Made by a program: the position numbers and the translations under genes. 27,132 nt of DNA. Origin: Lachnospiraceae bacterium UBA3282 (lineage in GTDB: Bacteria > Bacillota > Clostridia > Lachnospirales > Lachnospiraceae). The notes under the pieces are model-generated. The model made no database searches and was not told the DNA's origin. It saw only the letters and a list, made by a program, of their open reading frames with translations. Of this stretch, positions 9,001-16,110 are shown one piece after another. The first letter of the stretch is position 1. Each line of letters opens with the position of its first letter. The DNA lies in contig DETS01000044.1 in NCBI GenBank assembly GCA_002361735.1, forward strand, positions 690 through 27,821, in the 5' to 3' direction.

Positions 9001-9613
9001 GGAGATCCGCGGCGCGGGCACCCTTTTGGGGAAAAGCCAGCACGGGCATATGCAGGCGGTGGGATACGACCTCTACTGCAAGATGTTGAATGAGGCGGTC
9101 AGAACCAAGAAGGGAATTGACGTGATCGAGGATTTCAATACCATGGTGGATTTGGATGTGGACGCTTACATCCCTGCCGAATATATTGTCAACGAGACAC
9201 AGAAATTGGATATCTATAAACGGATCGCAGGGATTGAAAACGAGAGAGAATGCGACGATATGCGGGAAGAATTGCTTGACCGATTTGGTCAAATTCCAAA
9301 GTCGGCGGAAAATCTTCTGCGGATCGCGCTCATCCGATCCCATGCGCACGCACTCTTTATGCCGGAGATAAAGGGGAAGGATGAAAAGGTGCGCTTTACG
9401 CTGTTGCCCGACGCCGCCGTGCGGGTGGAAAACATCCCTTTGCTGATCGGCGAGTTTAACGGCAGACTGCGCTTCGATCCCAAGGCGGGGCCCGCCTTTT
9501 TCCTGAATTATAAAAAATGCGGCGTGATCGAGAAGGATGAGGAGACACTGCTTGCGCTGACGGAGGAGGCGCTTGTGAAGATGGGGGAGATGCTGCTTGC
9601 GGGAGCGGATTGA
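6062..9613 (+). CDS. mfd: transcription-repair coupling factor
   Basis: Mfd is an ATP-driven DNA translocase that removes RNA polymerase stalled at lesions and recruits UvrA. The protein is 1183 residues, normal for the family. The N-terminal UvrB-like region holds FSIRGGIVDIFD. The CarD-like polymerase-interaction domain begins near DLKVGDFVVHESHGLG. The helicase core has Walker A GDVGYGKTE (K664) and Walker B DEEQ (D759). TATPIPRTL and the translocation motif region QLRGRVGRS follow, then the C-terminal regulatory domain. ATG 6062 is chosen with GGAGA 11 nt upstream; the longer frame from 5930 overlaps pth. It ends tail-to-tail with the PIN toxin gene, 2 nt away. Confidence 0.97.
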   Translation: MKALLAPLTELNAYEEIRSLLTKKEAQAALSGCVDSQKLHMIYGISEGFRHKLIVTYSDLRAKEIYEEYQFYDRNVILYPAKDLIFFQADIHGNRLTTERIRCLRRLSEGTPLTVITTFDALMTPQPPLEAWSSWVLHLDKQTAVEEGKLSAKLVELGYENAYQVEAPGQFSIRGGIVDIFDLTEENPYRIELWGDEIESIRSFDVLSQRSIEKLESVAIYPATELVLTRKELTAGLTRISEEGKKQAEVLRKQMKTEEAHRIEMQVRELSETLLELGFSYNAVNLESYIRYFVPELASFLSCFSPQESCIFLDEPLRIKEHVDAVEFEFRESMSHRAEKGYILPGQMDVLYPAAEVAAKFGAMRVVSLSAMEGKNPLFKTDHKYAVQARSLSSYNNSFDALVKDLKAYKKKGYRILLLSGSRTRAKRLAEDLQELEISAFYTEDPLREVQPGEVMTGYGRVRKGFEYPLLKFMVIAESDIFGAEKKKKRKKKVYQGQRIQDFNDLKVGDFVVHESHGLGIYQGIEKVEVEHVTKDYMKISYRDGGVLYVLATGLDVIQKYASADAGAKPKLNKLGTQEWTKTKSKVRTAVEEVASDLVELYAARQAAKGYCYGEDTVWQREFEEMFPFEETEDQIAAIAATKEDMESDKIMDRLICGDVGYGKTEIAIRAAFKAVQENKQVVYLVPTTILAQQHYHTFVERMKDFPVRIDLLSRFRSAAEQKKTIADLKKGMVDIVIGTHRVLSKDVAYKDLGLLIIDEEQRFGVAHKEKIKKLKENVDVLTLTATPIPRTLHMSLVGIRDMSVLEEAPEDRLPIQTFVCEYNEEMVREAIVRELARQGQVYYVYNRVNNIADVAAAVSELVPEANVAFAHGQMKESELERIMYDFVNGEIDVLVATTIIETGLDISNVNTMIIHDSDQMGLSQLYQLRGRVGRSNRTAYAFLMYKRDKILKEVAEKRLEAIREFTDLGSGFKIAMRDLEIRGAGTLLGKSQHGHMQAVGYDLYCKMLNEAVRTKKGIDVIEDFNTMVDLDVDAYIPAEYIVNETQKLDIYKRIAGIENERECDDMREELLDRFGQIPKSAENLLRIALIRSHAHALFMPEIKGKDEKVRFTLLPDAAVRVENIPLLIGEFNGRLRFDPKAGPAFFLNYKKCGVIEKDEETLLALTEEALVKMGEMLLAGAD

Positions 9614-9615
9614 TG

Positions 9616-10026
9616 TTACTGACAAAGTATATCAAGAAGTTCCCGCGGCGTTACAATAAATGGTTTTTGAGGGAAGTGCTTCTTATTGCCGGTAACCAGA
9701 TAAGCATCCTCATCGCGCTTCTCTAACACGACCTCATAGAAGGGGAGATCCTTCATATCCGGAAGCGTTACACCAGAAGGAGAAGGATCAACTAAAATAC
9801 CGTATTTTTCGATAGCAGAGAGTAAATATTCTATGGTTTCGCCTGAGAAGCCAAACTTTTTGCGAGACAGTACTTCTCGGTATTCTTTCGTGATGGCATT
9901 GCTATATACAGGAATGATTGTGCCATGGATCAAATGCTCCAGTATCCGGACAGTGGCGGAATCATCTTTGCTTGAAAGCAATGCCGACACGATTACATTG
10001 GTGTCAATAACCGCATAGCAGATCAT
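9616..10026 (-). CDS. PIN-domain toxin of a toxin-antitoxin pair
   Basis: This 136-residue protein begins MICYAVIDTNVIVSALLS, the typical PIN start with a metal-binding aspartate (D8). Acidic residues in the KEYREVL segment and in KRDEDAYLVTGNKKHF complete a PIN-like active site. PIN toxins of this kind are Mg-dependent RNases. The start codon overlaps the stop of the upstream antitoxin gene by 4 nt (ATGA), the usual coupling. All expected acidic positions seem present, so the toxin is probably intact. Its RNA target is unknown. It lies 2 nt from the mfd stop, marking the edge of the accessory island. Confidence 0.88.
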   Translation of the reverse strand: MICYAVIDTNVIVSALLSSKDDSATVRILEHLIHGTIIPVYSNAITKEYREVLSRKKFGFSGETIEYLLSAIEKYGILVDPSPSGVTLPDMKDLPFYEVVLEKRDEDAYLVTGNKKHFPQKPFIVTPRELLDILCQ

Positions 10027-10322
10027 AGGTCAGCCTCCATGCGGGCAAGATTGATTTCTCTGTTAATCTCGTCTAAACTCATATCAGCAATCCCGTTATC
10101 TTTGGCTTGTGCTCGTAAAGCCGTAAATGCCTGCATTGCACCTTCACGCGTGATATTCGATTCGGGAGATGAAATTTCGAACGGAATTTTGCGTTGTCTT
10201 ACCACAGCCCTTGCGAATACATTGATTGCGGTAGAAGCATTCATACCAAATTCCTGACATAATGTGTCAAATTGTTTTTTTAATACTTCGTCCATGCGGA
10301 CGCTGAAAGTTGCCTGTGCCAT
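10023..10322 (-). CDS. RelB/DinJ-family antitoxin paired with the PIN toxin
   Basis: This 99-residue protein begins MAQATFSVRMDEVLKKQF and has FGMNASTAINVFARAVVRQ, the ribbon-helix-helix motif of RelB/DinJ antitoxins. The acidic helical C-terminus (DEINREINLARMEADL) would bind and block the toxin. AGGAGG lies 7 nt before ATG 10322. It is translationally coupled to the PIN gene. RelB/DinJ proteins commonly accompany RelE/YafQ toxins; here the partner is a PIN nuclease, a recombination of families that is known among such modules. It probably represses its own promoter. Confidence 0.88.
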   Translation of the reverse strand: MAQATFSVRMDEVLKKQFDTLCQEFGMNASTAINVFARAVVRQRKIPFEISSPESNITREGAMQAFTALRAQAKDNGIADMSLDEINREINLARMEADL

Positions 10323-10349
10323 GGTGATGCCTCCTCTTTGCTTTTCTAT

Positions 10350-10378
10350 ATTATATACAATTGGGTGCAGAAAATCAA
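10350..10378 (-). promoter_or_regulatory. promoter of the antitoxin/PIN operon
   Basis: On the minus strand, TTGATT (10373-10378), a 17-nt spacer and a perfect TATAAT (10350-10355). The AT-rich palindrome TATATTATATA (10347-10357) overlaps the -10 and CGAATGTGTTCG (10389-10400) lies upstream. Either could be an autorepressor site. Confidence 0.55.
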
Positions 10379-10487
10379 TATTACAAACCGAATGTGTTCG
10401 AATTGCAGTTATTTTATAAAGAAAATGGCTGTTCACACGTGGAGGATGTGGATGCGGAAATATCTATGCAATAATGTTGACAATGTG

Positions 10488-10524
10488 TTGACGATAAACG
10501 AATATTTCGGATATAATATATTCG
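10488..10524 (+). promoter_or_regulatory. promoter and operator of the dinJ-like gene
   Basis: TTGACG (10488-10493), an 18-nt spacer and a perfect TATAAT (10512-10517). A 7-bp inverted repeat, CGAATAT (10499-10505) and ATATTCG (10518-10524), brackets the -10. That is the expected layout for autorepression by a ribbon-helix-helix antitoxin. Confidence 0.6.
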
Positions 10525-10541
10525 AATGGAGGTGTTTTCGT

Positions 10542-10814
10542 ATGGCAACCACAAATTTAAATATTAGGACAGATAAGAGTATCAAAGATCAGGCGGAGGA
10601 GATTTTTGCTGAACTCGGTCTGAATATGACAACGGCTGTCAATATATTTCTGAGGACCGCGATTCGTGAACATGGGATTCCTTTTGAATTAAAACTGGAT
10701 GTACCGAACGAAACAACGGTAGCCGCCATTGAGGAGGGAAGAAGGCTCATGGCTGATCCTGATGCGCCGAGATATTCTGGTATAGATGAACTTAAGGCAG
10801 CGCTTGAAGTATGA
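10542..10814 (+). CDS. dinJ: DinJ/RelB-family antitoxin without an intact toxin
   Basis: This 90-residue protein begins MATTNLNIRTDKSIKDQAE and has LGLNMTTAVNIFLRTAI, the DinJ ribbon-helix-helix motif. The acidic C-terminus ends YSGIDELKAALEV. GGAGG lies 9 nt before ATG 10542. It is divergent from the RelB/PIN operon across 219 bp with promoters both ways. A YafQ-type toxin should follow, but only a roughly 70-bp relic remains (next feature). The antitoxin frame itself is undamaged. It may persist as a regulator or may neutralise related toxins; that is inference. Confidence 0.85.
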   Translation: MATTNLNIRTDKSIKDQAEEIFAELGLNMTTAVNIFLRTAIREHGIPFELKLDVPNETTVAAIEEGRRLMADPDAPRYSGIDELKAALEV

Positions 10815-10881
10815 GATATACGGTGATGTGCTTGTTTTGATGCTTAACAGGATAGGAACACATTCGGAACTGTTTAAGTAA
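10811..10881 (+). pseudogene. yafQ: remnant of a YafQ-type toxin gene
   Basis: An ATG at 10811 overlaps the dinJ stop (ATGA), exactly where the toxin should start, but the frame MRYTVMCLF stops after nine codons. In another frame, 10819-10881 reads YGDVLVLMLNRIGTHSELFK and then a stop. The ending GTHSELF matches the conserved C-terminus of YafQ toxins (R-GTHSDLF). Both ends of the gene are therefore visible, with the middle removed by a deletion of roughly 200 bp and the frame broken. The toxin is dead. The similarity rests on a short motif but in the right place and orientation. Confidence 0.7.
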
Positions 10882-10904
10882 TAAATAAGTTAGAGGAACT
10901 TATG

Positions 10905-12794
10905 ATGGATAATAAAGGTATTAAAAAACTGGAAGCTGATTTGTGGGAATCGGCGGATTTGCTCAGAGCTGGTTCAAAATTGACCTCCAATCAATATTGT
11001 ATGCCGGTACTTGGTCTGTTGTTTTTAAGATATGCCTATAGCAGATTTAGAATGGTTGAGGAGGAGATTTTAAAGACCAGACCTATGAGAAATGGTAGGA
11101 AGATGCCTGTAGAAGCCAGTGATTTTACTGCGAAAAGCGCGCTCTTTCTGCCTGAAATGGCGCAATATAACTGGCTTGTAAATCTACCTGAGAATGTGGC
11201 TTCGCTCGAAATAAATAATATCTCGGGGCAGGCTATGGGAAGTCTTGGTGAAGTGGTAAATAATGCTATGGAACTGGTAGAGCAGCAGAGTGAACAGCTT
11301 GCAGGAGTACTTCCCAAAAGTTATACCGATTTCTCAGATGATCTGCTGGGAGAACTTCTCAGAATCTTCAATAACAATGCCCTTGATGATGTTGGCGGCG
11401 ATGTTATTGGTCGTATCTATGAATATTTCCTGAATAAATTTGCAAAAAATATTGCCTCCGATGACGGTGTTTTCTTTACGCCAAAGTCATTGGTAAAAAT
11501 GATAGTTAATATTTTAGAGCCGACAAATGGTGTCCTTTTAGATCCTGCCTGTGGTTCTGGCGGGATGTTTGTACAGACAGGAGATTTTGTAAATGAGGCG
11601 GGATTGCAGGCAAACAGCAGTATGACCTTTTACGGACAGGAGAAGGTCGAGTATAATGCACAGCTTTGTCTGATGAATATGGCTGTACATGGCTTGACCG
11701 GAGTAATCAAGTCAGGGGATGAGGCAAATAGTTTTTATCATGATGCACATAGTCTGGAGGGATGCTGTAATTATGTTATGGCTAATCCGCCTTTCAACGT
11801 GGACAAGGTAAAGGCAGAATCAGCTGCCAATGCCGGTAGGCTTCCTTTTGGTATGCCGAAAGAGAATAAGAACAAAGAGATTGGAAATGCAAATTATCTT
11901 TGGATTTCCTATTTTTATGCGTATCTTAACGAAACGGGCAGAGCAGGATTTGTTATGGCTTCTTCCGCAACAGATAGTCAGGGAGGCGATAAAGATATTA
12001 GGGAAAAGCTTGTAAAAACAGGTCATGTAGATGTTATGATCAGCGTAGGAAACAACTTCTTTTATACCAAGAGCCTGCCTTGTTCGCTGTGGTTTTTTGA
12101 TAAGGGAAAAGCAGATGAATTAAGGGATAAAGTTCTTTTCATAGATGCGAGAAATTATTTTACAGTGGTAGACCGCACTTTAAATGAATGGAGTGAATGG
12201 CAGCTCAAGAATATGAATGCGATTGTCTGGCTTTATCGAGGCGAGACGGAGAAATACAGGGCGTTGCTGACAGAATATAGGACTGTTCTTGACAGAATGA
12301 TTTCTGAAGCGGGCGAAGATGCTCTCAATGCTGTGATGGATGATGTATTCACGGGCGGAATTGAAATAGTAAGAGATCATTTGAAAACACTTAGGGAGTC
12401 TGCCAAGGATGCTGTGGAGAATTGTAATAAAAAAGAAAAGAAAAAGCTACAGGCTGCATGGGATGAAAAGATTGCATTTGTAGAAGAAATTGCGGATGTC
12501 GTTAAAGAGGCAAACTGGCTCTATAGTAAGTTTGGAGAGGGTGAGTATGAAGACATCCTCGGTCTTTGTAAAATTGCGGATATGGCAGCGATTGAGGAAA
12601 AAGGATGGTCGCTTACGCCGGGTGCCTATGTGGGCGTAGCCCCAGAAGAAGATGATGGGGTTGATTTTAGGGAGAGAATGATTGAAATACATAAGGAGTT
12701 ACTGGAGCTGCAGGCTGAGAGCAATGAACTGATGAATACCATTTCTGAGAATATGAAAGAGATGGGACTGTGGGATGAGATGATACAAGGTTAA
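10905..12794 (+). CDS. hsdM: type I restriction-modification DNA methyltransferase subunit
   Basis: HsdM is the adenine-N6 methyltransferase subunit of type I restriction systems and needs HsdS for target recognition. This roughly 629-residue protein has an N-terminal helical HsdM domain (LWESADLLRAGSKLTSNQYC). SAM-binding motif I is DPACGSGGMF (D213) and catalytic motif IV is NPPF (N294). There is a long charged C-terminal extension with coiled-coil character. ATG 10902 and ATG 10905 are both possible; the second has AGGA 7 nt upstream. The gene follows the dinJ scar by about 20 nt without a clear promoter of its own. It looks intact, but its partners hsdS and hsdR are broken. Confidence 0.92.
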   Translation: MDNKGIKKLEADLWESADLLRAGSKLTSNQYCMPVLGLLFLRYAYSRFRMVEEEILKTRPMRNGRKMPVEASDFTAKSALFLPEMAQYNWLVNLPENVASLEINNISGQAMGSLGEVVNNAMELVEQQSEQLAGVLPKSYTDFSDDLLGELLRIFNNNALDDVGGDVIGRIYEYFLNKFAKNIASDDGVFFTPKSLVKMIVNILEPTNGVLLDPACGSGGMFVQTGDFVNEAGLQANSSMTFYGQEKVEYNAQLCLMNMAVHGLTGVIKSGDEANSFYHDAHSLEGCCNYVMANPPFNVDKVKAESAANAGRLPFGMPKENKNKEIGNANYLWISYFYAYLNETGRAGFVMASSATDSQGGDKDIREKLVKTGHVDVMISVGNNFFYTKSLPCSLWFFDKGKADELRDKVLFIDARNYFTVVDRTLNEWSEWQLKNMNAIVWLYRGETEKYRALLTEYRTVLDRMISEAGEDALNAVMDDVFTGGIEIVRDHLKTLRESAKDAVENCNKKEKKKLQAAWDEKIAFVEEIADVVKEANWLYSKFGEGEYEDILGLCKIADMAAIEEKGWSLTPGAYVGVAPEEDDGVDFRERMIEIHKELLELQAESNELMNTISENMKEMGLWDEMIQG

Positions 12795-12825
12795 TTTGCG
12801 TTAGAGAAGCCATTCAGCGAAGGAG

Positions 12826-12852
12826 CAGTATAGGCAAAATTTGCCTATACTG
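12826..12852. repeat. perfect 27-bp palindrome between hsdM and hsdS
   Basis: CAGTATAGGCAAA, a single central A, then TTTGCCTATACTG: 13 bp on each side without mismatch. No T-run follows, so it is not a standard terminator. It lies in the 97-nt hsdM-hsdS gap. It could be an mRNA processing or attenuation hairpin, a recombinase site or a regulator site. Confidence 0.8.
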
Positions 12853-12891
12853 GGGGAAATGGTATTTTGCAGAAGATGAGGGAATGGGGTT

Positions 12892-13059
12892 ATGAGTTGG
12901 GAAAAATATAAATTGATTGATATATGTGTTTCAATTGCGGATGGGGATCATCAACCGCCTCCCAAAGTAGATGCCGGAATTCCTTTTGTAACAATTTCTA
13001 ATATTACAGGCACAAATAAATTTGACTTTACAAATACAATGTTTGTCTCACAAGAGTAG
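12892..13059 (+). pseudogene. hsdS: truncated type I specificity subunit (5' end only)
   Basis: ATG 12892 begins MSWEKYKLIDICVSIADGDH, then VDAGIPFVTISNIT and FTNTMFVSQE, followed by TAG at 13057. This is the normal N-terminus of an HsdS target-recognition domain. HsdS proteins usually have about 400 residues; only 55 remain. The break falls exactly where hsdR sequence begins in another frame, so a deletion removed the rest of hsdS and the 5' part of hsdR. Without an HsdS from elsewhere, the methylase has no target specificity. Confidence 0.82.
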
Positions 13060-14273
13060 TCTTTGTCTGTGCTATGTGGCTTACGGGATTTGACGTACCA
13101 TGTTTGTCTTGTTTATATTTGGATAAACCATTGAAAGCGCATACGCTGATGCAGACGATTGCAAGGGCAAACCGAGTGGCGGAGGGTAAGAGCAACGGGC
13201 TTATTATTGACTATATCGGTATTGTAAAGGCGCTTCGCAAAGCGCTTGCGGATTATACGGCAAATGTAGGAGGCAGAAATACCGATCCGACGATTGATAA
13301 GGCGGTATTGATAAAAAGGGTATTGGAAGTTATCGCGGCGGCGGAAGACTTTTTGTATAGGAAAGGTTTTCTGTTAAATGATCTTGTGGAGGCGAAGGAT
13401 TTTACGAAACTTGCGCTGCTGCAGGAAGCGGCGAATGCTGTGTCGGACAGCAGAGAAAGTAAAAAACAGTATATGACTTATGGCAATGAGCTTATTCGTA
13501 TGATGAAGTATTTAGACAGAAGCAATATTTCAGATGGCGATAGGAAAAGGAAAGATGCAGTTATTGCTATATTTGATGAATTAAGGAAAAAGAAAAAACA
13601 TATAGATACAGTTGACTTAATGGTGCAGATCAATGGTATTCTGAACGACTATATTTTGATAGAGAGGATATCCGGCAGCCAAAGTATGGCGAAACGGTTT
13701 GATATCAGTAAGATCGATTTTGATCTGCTCCGCAGGGAATTTGCGAAAGCAAAAAAGAAGAATCTTATGTTGACGGAACTTAGCGAACTGATTCAGGCGC
13801 GCTTAGATGAGATGCTTAAGGTTAATCCTCAGCGTATTGATTATTATGAGCGTTATCAGAAAATTATTGAAGACTATAATAAAGAACAGGATAGGGCGAA
13901 TATCGAAAAGGTGTTTATGGAGCTTATGGATTTGGCAAACTCTATGAATCAGGAAGAACAGAGATACGTCCGTGAAGGCTTTACAAGCGATGAGGAATTA
14001 TCATTATATGATATGCTTTTTGATGAAAACCTTTCAAAAGAAGATATTAAGAAAATAAAAAAAGTCGCGGTAGAGTTACTTGACAAGATTAAGAGTAAAA
14101 TAGCGGAACTTGATCATTGGACGGATAAAGCGGAAACGCAAGCAAAGATAGAAGTACTTATTAAGGATATTTTGTGGATGGGATTGCCAGATTGTTATTC
14201 GGATGACGCAATTTATACATATAAGCAGAGAATTTTTGAATATGTTTATATGCGATATAAGGCGATGGCATAA
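13053..14273 (+). pseudogene. hsdR: type I restriction endonuclease, C-terminal remnant
   Basis: From 13053 the sequence reads RVVFVCAMWLTGFDVP, then LDKPLKAHTLMQTIARANRV. These are the last two helicase motifs (V and VI) of HsdR, followed by the helical C-terminal domain to the stop at 14273. About 405 residues remain of a usual 1000 or so. The PD-(D/E)xK nuclease, Walker A and Walker B are missing. The HsdR-like residues RVVFVCA precede the first ATG (13074), which shows the frame is cut and not freely started. No ribosome binding site precedes that ATG. Restriction activity must be absent. The junction with hsdS lies at about 13050-13058. Confidence 0.85.
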
Positions 14274-14436
14274 GAATTATGAAATGTACCATAAGCACCA
14301 CGTGAATAATAGTATAGTATCAAAAAATGATAGGATTTGGGATTGATTTTGCCGATGGATGCGCGTATTGTGTTAGAAAAGGGATATTGGAGGGCAGGCG
14401 TACCCTCTAAAAAATAAAGAGTAGGAGGAATCTACT

Positions 14437-15987
14437 ATGACAACCAGACCCGAATGGCTCAACACCGCGATTTTTTACGAAATCTATCCGCAGTCTTTTA
14501 GGGACACCAACGCGGACGGAATCGGAGATTTAAACGGCATCATCGAGAAGCTGGACTACATCAAAGGACTTGGCTGCAATGCGCTCTGGCTGAACCCCTG
14601 TTTCAAGTCGCCCTTTTATGATGCGGGTTACGATGTGGAGGACTATCTGACCGTCGCGCCCCGTTACGGCACAAATGAGGATTTGGTGCGGCTGTTTCAG
14701 GAGACGCATAAGCGGGATATGCACGTGCTCTTAGACTTGGTGCCCGGTCACACTTCGGTCAATCACAAATGGTTCCGCGAGTCTATGAAGGCGGAGAAAA
14801 ACGAGTTTACGGATCGCTATGTGTGGACGGACAGCACCTGGGAGGAGCCTGACGGGATGAATGCCTTAAAGGGCGTGTCCGAGCGGGTGGGCGCCTGCGG
14901 CGTCAATTTCTTTTCCCACCAGCCGGCATTAAATTATGGATATTACAAGCCGAATCCCGAAAAGAAATGGCAGCAGTCCATGGACGCGCCGGGACCGATG
15001 GCGACGAGGGAAGCCATGAAGGATGTGATGCGCTTCTGGCTTTCCGCAGGCTGTGACGGGTTCCGCGTGGATATGGCGCACTCTCTGGTCAAAGGCGACG
15101 AGGAGAGCAAAGGAACGATCAAGCTGTGGCAGGATATCCGCGCCTTTCTGGATAGAGAGTTCCCGGCGGCAGTGATGGTATCTGAGTGGGGCGAACCGGA
15201 CAAGTCTTTAGCGGGCGGTTTCCACATGGATTTCCTGCTGCATTTCGGACCGTCGCATTATAATGATATGTTTCGATGTGAGGAGCCGTGGTTTGCCAAG
15301 AGAGGCAAAGGAGACAGCGCGGTATTTTGGAAGAAATATCAGGAGAGCTATGCGAAGTCCTGCGGCGGATTGATCTGTATCCCTTCGGGCAATCACGATA
15401 TGGACAGGCTGGCGAGGCACCTGACCCCTGACGAGATGAAGCTGGCGTTCGCCTTTTTGTTGACGATGCCGGGTGCGCCTTTTATCTACTACGGCGACGA
15501 GATCGGGATGCGTTATGTGGAGGGGATTCCTTCGGTGGAGGGCGGCTATGAACGGACGGGCGCGCGTTCTCCCATGCAGTGGGACGCTTCCTTAAATGCG
15601 GGATTTTCCGCGGCGGACCCCGCGAAGCTTTATATCCGTCAGGACAGTGCGGCGGATCGCCCGACCGTGGCAGCGCAGATCGACGATGAGAAATCTCTCT
15701 ACAGTGAGGTGAAACGGCTGATCGCTTTCCGACAGGCACATGAAGCGCTTCGAAACGACGGGGAGATCGAGTTTATCGAAACGGAGAATTATCCGCTTGT
15801 ATTTGTGAGGAAGACTGCGAATGAGAAACTGTTGGTGGTCATCAATCCTTCTGACAGAAAGCAGCCTCTTGGCGGCGGCATCACCCCCGGTGAAGCGCTC
15901 TATACGATAGGAGGTAAGATCGAGGGCGCGGCGGGCGGTTTTGCGGCGGCACCCTGTTCGGCAGGGATTTATTCCTGCGGGAAATGA
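14437..15987 (+). CDS. GH13 alpha-glucosidase/alpha-amylase-family enzyme
   Basis: This 516-residue cytoplasmic glycoside hydrolase has the GH13 barrel. The start is WLNTAIFYEIYPQSFRDTN, then LGCNALWLNP and DLVPGHTS. The catalytic nucleophile D212 lies in GFRVDMAHS, the acid/base E250 in SEWGEP, and the transition-state aspartate D321 in GNHDMD. A small C-terminal beta domain follows (LYSEVKRLIAFR onwards). There is no signal peptide, so it acts on imported maltooligosaccharides or on glycogen-derived glucans, which fits the glgCD genes upstream. AGGAGG lies 8 nt before ATG 14437. The exact GH13 subfamily and substrate (alpha-1,4, alpha-1,6 or trehalose-type bonds) cannot be fixed here. The 14274-14436 gap holds only a weak GAGGG/CCCTC hairpin and a possible 20-codon frame. 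Confidence 0.88.
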   Translation: MTTRPEWLNTAIFYEIYPQSFRDTNADGIGDLNGIIEKLDYIKGLGCNALWLNPCFKSPFYDAGYDVEDYLTVAPRYGTNEDLVRLFQETHKRDMHVLLDLVPGHTSVNHKWFRESMKAEKNEFTDRYVWTDSTWEEPDGMNALKGVSERVGACGVNFFSHQPALNYGYYKPNPEKKWQQSMDAPGPMATREAMKDVMRFWLSAGCDGFRVDMAHSLVKGDEESKGTIKLWQDIRAFLDREFPAAVMVSEWGEPDKSLAGGFHMDFLLHFGPSHYNDMFRCEEPWFAKRGKGDSAVFWKKYQESYAKSCGGLICIPSGNHDMDRLARHLTPDEMKLAFAFLLTMPGAPFIYYGDEIGMRYVEGIPSVEGGYERTGARSPMQWDASLNAGFSAADPAKLYIRQDSAADRPTVAAQIDDEKSLYSEVKRLIAFRQAHEALRNDGEIEFIETENYPLVFVRKTANEKLLVVINPSDRKQPLGGGITPGEALYTIGGKIEGAAGGFAAAPCSAGIYSCGK

Positions 15988-16014
15988 TATAAGTTTTTAA
16001 GGAGTGAAGATATT

Positions 16015-16110
16015 ATGAATGCAATTCCGGAGAAAGACTACACGGAAAAAGAGACAGAATTTGCAATTTTCTGCATTGAAAAAATGCGGGAAAAGGGAGT
16101 TGCGTTATGA
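16015..16110 (+). CDS. 31-residue protein, possible internally deleted DUF3791-type partner
   Basis: ATG 16015 has AAGGAG 10 nt upstream and encodes a 31-residue peptide with the core EKETEFAIFCIEKMREKGVAL. The first half resembles the start of DUF3791 small proteins (ETEF-x-x-FCIE) and the end resembles their C-terminus (MxEKGV). The middle 35-40 residues seem to be missing, so it may be an in-frame deletion derivative. Its stop overlaps the start of the DUF3990-like gene (ATGA), so it is the first gene of a coupled three-gene cassette. The family assignment is from memory of short motifs and is tentative. Confidence 0.5.
   Translation: MNAIPEKDYTEKETEFAIFCIEKMREKGVAL

Noticed and set aside
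13074..14273. Independent 399-residue gene starting at ATG 13074
   Set aside because: HsdR-like residues continue upstream of this ATG in the same frame and no ribosome binding site precedes it. It is better explained as a truncated hsdR.
14344..14419. 20-codon frame MDARIVLEKGYW... before the GH13 gene
   Set aside because: No good ribosome binding site and no family recognised. It may be a gene fragment but cannot be supported.
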